NCBI GenBank assembly: GCA_031553435.1
Contig: JAVBLQ010000012.1
Location: 1-64,000, forward strand
Length of the DNA: 64,000 nucleotides
Origin: JAVBLQ01 sp031553435
Lineage (GTDB): Bacteria > Bacteroidota > Bacteroidia > Bacteroidales > Azobacteroidaceae
Direction: 5' to 3'
Shown here: positions 43,570 through 50,613 of the stretch, one piece after another
Numbering within the stretch: position 1 is the first letter of the stretch
Layout: each line of letters begins with the position of its first letter
The notes under the pieces: generated by a model
Databases searched by the model: none
Seen by the model: only the letters and a program-made list of their open reading frames with translations
What the model was told of the DNA's origin: nothing
Made by a program: the position numbers and the translations under genes

Positions 43570-45179
43570 AAAAAAAACATCAGGCAAATAACACTAACGG
43601 CAGATTGAAAATACTTTTTCCAGTTGTTTCAATACTATTATTTGTTTGTGTATTTGCCGGCTCTACTCAAAAGCTGTCAGGACGAAAGACTGTTATCGAA
43701 ATGTTGAATTCCGATACTATGGGCCGGAGAGAAAACCTGGGTCCGGACATTCAAATTTTAAAAGGTAATGTTTCATTATTGCATGATAGTACTTTCATGT
43801 ATTGCGACAGCGCCTACCTCAACAGAAAATTAAATACGCTGCAAGCTTTCGATAATATCAGAATTGAGCAAGGAGATACTTTATTTATCTATGGAGATTA
43901 TTTAGTTTACGAAGGAGATATCAAATTAGCCAAATTAAGACACAACGTCCGGATGGAAAACCGGAACACAACTTTATTCACCGATAGTTTTAATTTTGAC
44001 CGGATTAAAAATATCGGTTATTTCATGCAGGGAGGAATGATTGTAGATGAACAAAACGAATTAACTTCCATATATGGACAGTATTCTCCCGGAACAAAAA
44101 AAGCCATCTTCAGAAGAAATGTAAAATTAGTCAATGATCAGTTTATATTAACTTCAGATACACTGAACTATAATACCAATACAAAAATAGCTGATATTGT
44201 GGGACCATCTGTTATCCAATCCGACAGCGGAACCATTTATTCCCACTCAGGATGGTACAATACAGCGACTGATCAATCCCAACTATTGTCAAGATCTACC
44301 GTAGTTAGCAAAGACAAATACAAAACAATAACAGCCGACACTTTATTTTACAACCGAACTACAGGTTTTGGCGAAGCTTTCGGAAATATGTATTTAACAG
44401 ATACACTGAAAAAAGTTATTCTCACAGGTAATTATGGTTGGTACAATGAACGTACGGAAAACGCCTTCGCTACAGATTCAGCCCAATTCATCGAATATTC
44501 CAGAGGAGACAGTCTGTTTCTTCATGCCGACACTTTGAAAATGATAACTGTAGAAAAAAACAACCATGAAGTTAAAGCTTATCATGGAGTACGTTTTTAT
44601 AGAATAGATTTACAAGGAGTCTGTGATTCTTTACAATACAACAGCAAAGATTCTGTCCTGAATTTATATCAGGATCCTATACTCTGGAATTCAGGTTATC
44701 AATTAACCGGTGATACCATTCAGATTTTTATGAATGACAGCACTGTTGACTTTGTTCATGTGATCGACTATGCATTTGCAATGGAAAAAGTGGATTCCAC
44801 ATATTTCAATCAATTAAAAGGTAATGATTTAAAAGCTTATTTCGATGCCGGAGAATTGAAAAAAATATATGTAAGCGGAAATGCTGAAACAATTTTTTAT
44901 CCTATGGAAAAAGATAGTACTTTCATAGGGATGAATAATACTCAAAGCGGATTTTTTAGGCTCTTTATCAAAGACCGCAAAATGGAAAAAATGGTGATCT
45001 GGCCTGATCCCAAAGGATCGACAACTCCCTTGCCAGACCTGACTCCGGAAAACAAATTCCTGAAAAATTTTATTCTGTTTGATTACTTAAGACCCATTTC
45101 TCAAAAAGATATCTTCAGAAATGTAAGAAGAAAAAAATCTGACGAACCTCAGAAAAGAAGTAACAAATTTGTGTATTGA
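43566..45179 (+). CDS. OstA/LptA-like outer-membrane biogenesis protein
   Basis: A protein of about 537 residues with an N-terminal signal (ILFPVVSILLFVCVFAG) and a repetitive beta-rich body of OstA/LptA type, with many DTLF/DTLNY and GTIYSHSGWYN elements, each ending in a strand (YCDSAYLNRKLNTLQAF, TLFIYGDYLVYEG). Such proteins form beta-jellyroll bridges for LPS transport from inner to outer membrane. The start is taken at 43566, overlapping the surA stop (ATGA); an ATG at 43557 is also possible. Functional assignment to LptA is an inference from the fold pattern. Confidence 0.8.
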   Translation: MKKKHQANNTNGRLKILFPVVSILLFVCVFAGSTQKLSGRKTVIEMLNSDTMGRRENLGPDIQILKGNVSLLHDSTFMYCDSAYLNRKLNTLQAFDNIRIEQGDTLFIYGDYLVYEGDIKLAKLRHNVRMENRNTTLFTDSFNFDRIKNIGYFMQGGMIVDEQNELTSIYGQYSPGTKKAIFRRNVKLVNDQFILTSDTLNYNTNTKIADIVGPSVIQSDSGTIYSHSGWYNTATDQSQLLSRSTVVSKDKYKTITADTLFYNRTTGFGEAFGNMYLTDTLKKVILTGNYGWYNERTENAFATDSAQFIEYSRGDSLFLHADTLKMITVEKNNHEVKAYHGVRFYRIDLQGVCDSLQYNSKDSVLNLYQDPILWNSGYQLTGDTIQIFMNDSTVDFVHVIDYAFAMEKVDSTYFNQLKGNDLKAYFDAGELKKIYVSGNAETIFYPMEKDSTFIGMNNTQSGFFRLFIKDRKMEKMVIWPDPKGSTTPLPDLTPENKFLKNFILFDYLRPISQKDIFRNVRRKKSDEPQKRSNKFVY

Positions 45180-45186
45180 ATTCACC

Positions 45187-46986
45187 ATGAGCGATATCAT
45201 CCATTTACTGCCAGATTCCATCGCCAATCAGATAGCTGCCGGAGAAGTCATTCAACGACCTTCATCCGTCATCAAAGAATTAGTGGAAAATGCTATTGAT
45301 GCAAATGCAAATCATATCCAGATTGTTGTAAAGGATGCCGGTAGAACACTGATACAAGTCATTGACAATGGGAAAGGTATGTCTGAAACCGATGCCCGGA
45401 TGGCATTTGAAAGACATGCTACATCTAAAATCAGCAAAGCCGATGATCTTTTTGCTCTGAGAACGATAGGCTTCCGCGGAGAAGCGCTGGCGTCTATTGC
45501 AGCTATTGCTCAGGTAGAACTAAAAACAAAAACACAGGAGCAAAATACCGGAACACAAATCGCCATATCCGGATCCAAAGTAGAAAAGCAAGAAGAAATT
45601 GCAACAAATACAGGGAGTACATTTTCTGTCAAAAATTTGTTTTATAATGTACCTGCCCGAAGAAAATTTCTCAAATCAAACGAAACAGAATTCCGAAATA
45701 TCTTATCCGAATTCGAAAGGATTGCATTAATCAATCCGGAACTTTCTTTTTCTTTGATACACAATGGCATCGAAGTCTTTAATCTTCCAAGTTCCAATTT
45801 CCGGCAACGCATCATCAATGTGTTCGGAAAGGGACTTATTTCCAAACTTTTACCTGTCAATGTAGAGACATCTGTGGTAAAACTTTCAGGATTTGTAGGA
45901 ACTCCTGATTCTACGCGCAAAAGAGGAGCATTGCAGTTTTTGTTTGTCAATGGAAGATTTATGAAACATCCATATTTCCACAAAGCCGTAATGCAGGCAT
46001 TCGAACCTTACATTCCGCAAGGAGAAATGCCTAATTATTTCATCTGTTTTGATGTAGATCCTTCTCATATAGACGTAAATATACATCCTACCAAAACAGA
46101 AATCAAGTTTGAACACGAGCAAGTCATCTTTCCGATTATTACAGCATCCATCAAAGAAACTATCGGAAAAAGCAATGCAGCTCCGGCTATTGAATTTAAC
46201 AGAGAAGGAGCAATCGATATTCCGGTTTACAACCGGGAAAAGGCAACATCGACATCGGCTCCTAAAATTAATTATAATTCGAGCTACAATCCATTTAAAG
46301 AAACTCCTAAACCTACTTATCAAAGACCCAATCTGGATTGGGAAAAATTATTCGAAAAAAAGACAAAAGAAGAAGTTAAAGAAGAAAAAATTATTCAGCC
46401 TCCTTCTTTATTCGAGAATGAAGTATCTCATTTGCATTATACATACAAAGGAAAATATATCATCACTGCCATGAAATCAGGGTTGATGATTATTGACCAA
46501 AGAAGAGCTCATATCAAAATTTTATATGATCAATATTTGAACCAGATCACACAACGAAAAGGAGTTTCTCAGGGACTTTTATTTCCTGAAATTGTATCGT
46601 TTACACCTCAGGAAGCCTCTATTGTACCTGTGTTGTTAGAAGACTTGGCTTTTATCGGTTTTGATCTGGCTGATTTCGGCAACAATTCATATGCCATTAA
46701 CGGAATCCCTTCCGGATTAGAAAATATCAATCCTGTAGAAACACTGAAAGATATGGTAAATAAAGCTATGGAAACAGGGTGTGAGGTCAAAGAGGAAATA
46801 AACGAAGCCTTGGCGCTTGCTTTGGCTAGAAAGGCAGCTATTCTTTATGGAAAAACATTGACAGCTGAAGAGGTTGAGTCTTTAATATCCAAACTCTTTT
46901 TATCACCTTCACCATATTACACTTCTGATGGGAAATTAATTATTTCCCTGCTAAATGATGATGAATTGGATAAACGATTCAAATGA
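45187..46986 (+). CDS. mutL: DNA mismatch repair protein MutL
   Basis: A 599-residue MutL. The GHKL ATPase is intact: ELVENAIDANANHI (motif N), VIDNGKGMSETDA, ATSKISKADDLFAL and TIGFRGEALASIAAI. The C-terminal dimerisation domain is after about residue 400. The endonuclease motif DQHAxxExxxxE is replaced by DQRRAHIKILYD (residues 437-448), with the metal-binding His and both Glu changed. The ATG at 45187 is chosen over a TTG at 45169. It follows the OstA-like gene by 7 bases. Confidence 0.95.
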   Translation: MSDIIHLLPDSIANQIAAGEVIQRPSSVIKELVENAIDANANHIQIVVKDAGRTLIQVIDNGKGMSETDARMAFERHATSKISKADDLFALRTIGFRGEALASIAAIAQVELKTKTQEQNTGTQIAISGSKVEKQEEIATNTGSTFSVKNLFYNVPARRKFLKSNETEFRNILSEFERIALINPELSFSLIHNGIEVFNLPSSNFRQRIINVFGKGLISKLLPVNVETSVVKLSGFVGTPDSTRKRGALQFLFVNGRFMKHPYFHKAVMQAFEPYIPQGEMPNYFICFDVDPSHIDVNIHPTKTEIKFEHEQVIFPIITASIKETIGKSNAAPAIEFNREGAIDIPVYNREKATSTSAPKINYNSSYNPFKETPKPTYQRPNLDWEKLFEKKTKEEVKEEKIIQPPSLFENEVSHLHYTYKGKYIITAMKSGLMIIDQRRAHIKILYDQYLNQITQRKGVSQGLLFPEIVSFTPQEASIVPVLLEDLAFIGFDLADFGNNSYAINGIPSGLENINPVETLKDMVNKAMETGCEVKEEINEALALALARKAAILYGKTLTAEEVESLISKLFLSPSPYYTSDGKLIISLLNDDELDKRFK

Positions 46987-47034
46987 GTGCGTTGAACGTT
47001 TAATATTTCAACCTTCAACATTAAACAAATACTC
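46980..47034 (+). repeat. GTTTAATATTTCAACCTTCAACATTAAAC word block between mutL and the nitroreductase
   Basis: From just after the mutL stop, GTTGAACGTTTAATATTTC is followed by AACCTTCAACATTAAACAAA. GTTTAAT and ATTAAAC are complementary and TTGAA/TTCAA words are mirrored, so a hairpin is possible. It is the third member of the word family near 27672 and 42158. Confidence 0.65.
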
Positions 47035-47040
47035 CATTTT

Positions 47041-47670
47041 ATGAAAAAGATTTATTTATTAATCACATCGCTGTTAGTATTATTTTCTTGTCAATTACAA
47101 AAAAATGAAGAAACAACAGTAAATGACACAAAAGATCAAAAGAATCTTGTTGTGGAAAACATTTTGAGCCGGAGAAGTATCCGTTCATACAAAACGGAAC
47201 AAATCAAAGAAAGCCAGCTGGACACCATTATCAAATGTGGAATCAACGCTCCAAGCGCAATGAACAGACAATCATGGGAGGTTAGAATCATTCAGAATGC
47301 CGAACTGATCAAAGAAATCAACAGTGGTTTTGCTGCATTCAGTAAAAAAGAAGATCCCAATTACAGTGTATTTTACAATGCTCCTACTGTCGTTTTGATT
47401 GCCGCTCAAAAAGATAATCCGATGAGTCCGATCGACTGTGCTTTATTGGGAGAAAACATGGTGCTGGCCGCTGAATCCATGAATATAGGTTCTTGTATCA
47501 TTGCCGGACCTATGGGTTATTTAAACTCGGAAGAGGCTGCTAAAACGATCCTCCCGAAATTATCTCTGCCAGAAGGTTATGCACCTCTTTACACCATCGC
47601 ATTAGGATATAAAAATGAAAATCCGGATGCTAAACCAAGAGATGCTGCGAAAGTACAGGTGATTAAATAA
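47041..47670 (+). CDS. Nitroreductase-family lipoprotein
   Basis: A 209-residue FMN-dependent nitroreductase-family protein with a lipoprotein signal, MKKIYLLITSLLVLFSCQ (lipobox LFSC, cysteine at residue 17). The catalytic domain is recognisable: ILSRRSIRSYKTEQIKESQLD, GINAPSAMNRQSWEVR with the FMN-binding arginine region, FYNAPTVVLIAA and ALLGENMVLAAESMNIGSCIIAG. Nitroreductases are normally cytosolic. Here it should be outside the inner membrane, which needs FMN export or transfer after export. The substrate is unknown. Confidence 0.85.
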   Translation: MKKIYLLITSLLVLFSCQLQKNEETTVNDTKDQKNLVVENILSRRSIRSYKTEQIKESQLDTIIKCGINAPSAMNRQSWEVRIIQNAELIKEINSGFAAFSKKEDPNYSVFYNAPTVVLIAAQKDNPMSPIDCALLGENMVLAAESMNIGSCIIAGPMGYLNSEEAAKTILPKLSLPEGYAPLYTIALGYKNENPDAKPRDAAKVQVIK

Positions 47671-47748
47671 TTGAAAATTGAAAGTGGAAAATTGAAAATG
47701 ATTTTGTCACGTGTAAGCAAGCATTTTTAATTTTCCACTTTCAATTGC
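47668..47748. repeat. Inverted repeat 9 (TTGAAAATTGAAAGTGG words) between convergent genes
   Basis: TTGAAAATTGAAAGTGG and AAAATTGAAAATG (47671-47700) face AATTTTCCACTTTCAATTG (about 47729-47747) across a loop of 28 bases. It starts at the nitroreductase stop. The right arm encodes the C-terminal residues QLKVEN and the TAA stop of TsaE. Confidence 0.85.
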
Positions 47749-48146
47749 CTTGAGCCGTCACTTTCTTCACTAATGTGTACATGGACAGTGTCGGAAGGAA
47801 GAAGTTCTTCAATTTTTTCCGGCCATTCAATGAAGCAAATGGCTCCGGAATAAAAATAATCTTCACAACCGATATTATACGCTTCTTCTATTTTGTTAAT
47901 CCGGTAAAAATCAAAGTGATATATCAATTCGAGAGAATCAGAACGATATTCATTGATGATAGCAAATGTCGGACTGTTGATTACATCTTCAACACCTAAA
48001 GCTTCACAAACGGCTTTGATGAATGTTGTTTTTCCTGCACCCATTTTTCCGTGAAAGGCAAAAACGGTATTATCTCCCATTTGACGGATGAATTCGTTGG
48101 CGGCGAGGGAAATCTCTTCTAAGTTTGGAATTTTTATTGTAACCAT
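47727..48146 (-). CDS. tsaE: tRNA threonylcarbamoyladenosine biosynthesis protein TsaE
   Basis: A 139-residue P-loop ATPase required for t6A37 formation in tRNA, acting with TsaB, TsaD and TsaC. Walker A is FHGKMGAGKTTFIKAV; VINSPTFAIINEY and YHFDFYRIN are family motifs. The length is standard. The last six residues, QLKVEN, and the stop are encoded by the inverted repeat. The nearest upstream gene is the divergent or distant region to porX; spacing to the porX stop is 99 bases, filled by another repeat. Confidence 0.94.
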   Translation of the reverse strand: MVTIKIPNLEEISLAANEFIRQMGDNTVFAFHGKMGAGKTTFIKAVCEALGVEDVINSPTFAIINEYRSDSLELIYHFDFYRINKIEEAYNIGCEDYFYSGAICFIEWPEKIEELLPSDTVHVHISEESDGSRQLKVEN

Positions 48147-48153
48147 TTTTTTT

Positions 48154-48247
48154 GTGAATGGTGAAAAGTGAAATTCGCTTCGCTCATCGTGAATATATAC
48201 ACACTATTCACTTTTCACAAGGAAGCGTAGCGATCTTCACCCTCACT
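48154..48247. repeat. Inverted repeat 10 (GTGAA words plus GCTTCGCTC module) after porX
   Basis: Left arm 48154-48196: GTGAATGGTGAAAAGTG, AAATTCGCTTCGCTCATCG and TGAAT. Right arm 48206-48247: ATTCACTTTTCACAAGG, AAGCGTAGCGATCTTCACC and CTCACT. The module ATCGCTTCGCTCC of repeat 1 is recognisable, with a few mismatches (GCTACGC in one arm). The right arm begins at the porX stop codon (TAG then TGA in frame-overlapping positions). Confidence 0.85.
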
Positions 48248-49799
48248 ATTTGGGTTCTAATGTTATAAACGGTACCATCATCTCTTCCATTGAAATACCT
48301 CCGTGTTGGAAGGTATTCATATAGTAAGAAACATAGTGATTGTAATTGTTGGGATAGGCAAAAAAATCTTCGTTCATCGCAAAAATGTATTTTGAGCTGA
48401 CATTAGGAGAGGGGAGTCCTGCTTTGGCAGGCTCTTTTATCTCAAATACTTCTTTGGGATTGTAAGAAAGGTTTTTACCTACTTTATAGCGCAAATTTGT
48501 ATTCGTATTTTTGTCTCCTACCACTTTAATCGGATTGTTTGCCCGGATTGTTCCGTGGTCAGTAGTCAATATTACCTTGAATCCTTTAGCAGCCAATTGC
48601 CGGAACAGATCCAAAGTAGTGGAATGTTTGAACCAGGAACTGGTCAACGAACGATATGCAGCTTCAGATGATGCCAGTTCACGAATCATTTTTGATTCTG
48701 TCCGGGCGTGCGACAGCATATCAATGAAATTAATAACAATGATGTTCAACTGATTATTTGTCAGATTTCCAAGATTCGTTAATAATTTCTCTCCATAAGC
48801 CGATTCATTGATTTTGTGGTATGAAAAATGATATTTCTTACGGAATCGTTCAATTTGGGTTTGAATCAGAGGTTCTTCATTCAGATTCTTTCCTTCTTCC
48901 GATTCTTCGTCCACCCAGAGTTCAGGAAACATTTGCGAAATCTGCAATGGCATCAGTCCGGAGAAAATAGAATTCCGTGCATATTGAGTGGCTGTCGGGA
49001 GAATGCTGTAATAGAGTTCTTCATTGACAGTGAAAAATTCGGAAATCATATCCTGTACCACACGCCATTGGTCTAAACGAAAATTGTCTATCAAGATGAA
49101 GAATATTTTTTCGTCCTGATCTAATAATGGAAATATTTTTTTCTTGAAAAGATCGGGACTCATCAGCGGACGATTGTCGGGATTTGCAATCCAGTCCAGG
49201 TAATTTTTGCGTATGAATTTTCCGAAAACCTGATTGGCTTCTACTTTTTGTGTTTGAAGAAGATCAGACATATCGGTTTGTGAATCGGCTAATTCAAGTT
49301 CCCAGTAAATGATTTTTTTGTAAACTTCCTTCCAATCATCGGCAGTGAAAGAATCATTGATTTGCATGCCGATCCTGTTGAATTGCTGTTGATAACCGGA
49401 TGTCGTTTTTTCTGTAATTATCTGATTTTTATGGAGATTTTTCTTGATTGAAAGTAAAATCTGATTGGGATTGACCGGTTTGATCAGGTAGTCTGCAATT
49501 TTGCTTCCGATTGCCTGATTCATGATGCTTTCTTCTTCACTTTTGGTGATCATTACCACCGGAATATTCGGGTTCATTTCGTGGATAATGGATAATGTTT
49601 CCAATCCGCTTAATCCGGGCATATTTTCATCGAGAAAGATGATGTCGAAAGATTGTTCTTTACAACAATCGATAGCATCTTGTCCGCTAACAACGGTTAC
49701 CACTTCAAAACCTTTTTCTTCCAAAAAGAAAATGTGGGGTTTGAGTAAATCTATTTCGTCGTCGGCCCAGAGGAGGCGGTCTTTTTTTATTGGAGTCAT
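48246..49799 (-). CDS. porX: T9SS response regulator PorX with PglZ domain
   Basis: A 517-residue protein. The receiver domain (1-120) has RLLWADDEIDLLKPHI with the acidic pair, the phosphorylation site FDIIFLDENMPG (D57) and the KP motif DYLIKPVNP. The C-terminal half is the PglZ/alkaline-phosphatase-like domain with LIDNFRLDQWRVVQ, ILPTATQYARNSIFSGLMP, FIDMLSHARTESKMI and VILTTDHGTIRANNP. PorX controls T9SS genes, and its PglZ domain is reported to degrade oligonucleotides in other species. I start at the ATG at 49799, which gives MTPIKKDRLL and fits known PorX length; an ORF start at 49853 would overlap the upstream GNAT gene. Confidence 0.94.
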   Translation of the reverse strand: MTPIKKDRLLWADDEIDLLKPHIFFLEEKGFEVVTVVSGQDAIDCCKEQSFDIIFLDENMPGLSGLETLSIIHEMNPNIPVVMITKSEEESIMNQAIGSKIADYLIKPVNPNQILLSIKKNLHKNQIITEKTTSGYQQQFNRIGMQINDSFTADDWKEVYKKIIYWELELADSQTDMSDLLQTQKVEANQVFGKFIRKNYLDWIANPDNRPLMSPDLFKKKIFPLLDQDEKIFFILIDNFRLDQWRVVQDMISEFFTVNEELYYSILPTATQYARNSIFSGLMPLQISQMFPELWVDEESEEGKNLNEEPLIQTQIERFRKKYHFSYHKINESAYGEKLLTNLGNLTNNQLNIIVINFIDMLSHARTESKMIRELASSEAAYRSLTSSWFKHSTTLDLFRQLAAKGFKVILTTDHGTIRANNPIKVVGDKNTNTNLRYKVGKNLSYNPKEVFEIKEPAKAGLPSPNVSSKYIFAMNEDFFAYPNNYNHYVSYYMNTFQHGGISMEEMMVPFITLEPK

Positions 49800-49806
49800 G
49801 GTGTGT

Positions 49807-50388
49807 TTATTGTATTTTTTTATCAACAATATACTTTTGCTCTCTTTTTGCATTTACATATGGAGAAATATCCAAATATATTTGCCTTGTGTTTTCATTT
49901 AAGTCGTTGTCTGAAAGGTATTCAAATCCCATATTCTCATAGTATCTTAATGATTTTTTATATGCGTCTACTATTATGAACTTACATGCACATTTTTCAT
50001 TTTGTTCTATGTCATAATTTATAACATTGTCCATTATTTTTCTACCCAATCCTGATTTTTGTAAATTCTTGCAAACAGCTAATCGTCTAATTTTAATAGC
50101 AGGAAAAGATTTCAGATGTCTTTTAGGATGAGGCACCAGTTTTCTAATAAGTCTTTTAATAGCATTTTTAGATGAAAACGAAAATTGTTCTATGTCAAGG
50201 CTATCATTGAAAATGCTGTAATATGCAATGGTTTTTACATCATTTTCAAACACAATAGTTGTTGCTAATAATTCTTCGTTATAGTGTTTGGATTTTTCCA
50301 GTAAAAATTCATTTAAGTCTTTATCTCCACAGTCAAAAGGTTTAAAGGCAGATTTATTATCTACTTTGAATGAAACGTAATTATTCAT
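49807..50388 (-). CDS. GNAT acetyltransferase, TacT-like putative toxin
   Basis: A 193-residue GNAT protein. The start FKPFDCGDKDLNEFLLEKSKHYN matches the family opening of GNAT toxins in two pieces, TTIVFENDVKTIAYYSIF gives the central strands, the acetyl-CoA loop is AVCKNLQKSGLGRKIMDNVI (Q-x-x-G-x-G) and YKKSLRYYENMGFEYL closes the fold with the conserved tyrosine. TacT-type toxins acetylate the amino group of charged tRNAs. It lies 6 bases downstream of a 53-codon gene and 7 bases upstream of porX. Partner size and order suggest a toxin-antitoxin pair, which is an inference. Confidence 0.82.
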   Translation of the reverse strand: MNNYVSFKVDNKSAFKPFDCGDKDLNEFLLEKSKHYNEELLATTIVFENDVKTIAYYSIFNDSLDIEQFSFSSKNAIKRLIRKLVPHPKRHLKSFPAIKIRRLAVCKNLQKSGLGRKIMDNVINYDIEQNEKCACKFIIVDAYKKSLRYYENMGFEYLSDNDLNENTRQIYLDISPYVNAKREQKYIVDKKIQ

Positions 50389-50394
50389 TTTAGG

Positions 50395-50556
50395 TTATTT
50401 AGTTCTAAAGGTAGAACGTATCATTTGAGAGTTTTGCTCAATCCTTAACATTGTAACCGTGTCAATTTTTTTATTTTTGTTTTCTTCTAATTTTTTATAG
50501 AAGTTAACCGCATCTTTTCCTCTTATTATTGGAGTTGTTTTTATATCTCTTGCCAT
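50395..50556 (-). CDS. 53-residue putative antitoxin
   Basis: A tiny gene on the minus strand just upstream of the GNAT gene: ATG at 50556, TAA at 50395-50397. The protein starts MARDIKTTPIIRGKDAVNFY, then a lysine/glutamate-rich helix, and ends MIRSTFRTK. Small proteins with a TP-[IV]-[IL]-x-G-K-DA motif are, to my knowledge, common next to toxin-like genes in Bacteroidota; they are thought to be antitoxins but I cannot name the family. Support for a real gene: its own perfect promoter, 6-base spacing to the GNAT gene, and no stop. Confidence 0.75.
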   Translation of the reverse strand: MARDIKTTPIIRGKDAVNFYKKLEENKNKKIDTVTMLRIEQNSQMIRSTFRTK

Positions 50557-50578
50557 GTTTTGCTTTTTTATTATAACA

Positions 50579-50609
50579 CAAAGATATACATTGTTGTTTT
50601 AATTTCAAA
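50579..50609 (-). promoter_or_regulatory. Promoter for the small ORF-GNAT pair (TTTG-N19-TATCTTTG)
   Basis: On the minus strand, TTTG (complement of 50606-50609) and TATCTTTG (complement of 50579-50586) are 19 bases apart, an exact match to the consensus. It lies 22 bases before the small gene's ATG, in the 57-base gap after porW, so the pair can be transcribed apart from porW. Confidence 0.85.
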
Positions 50610-50613
50610 AATC

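Noticed and set aside
49800..49853. Upstream start of porX giving 18 more residues
   Set aside because: The extension MQKESKSILLIKKYNKHT is not typical of PorX, and it would overlap the end of the GNAT gene; the ATG at 49799 gives the family length.
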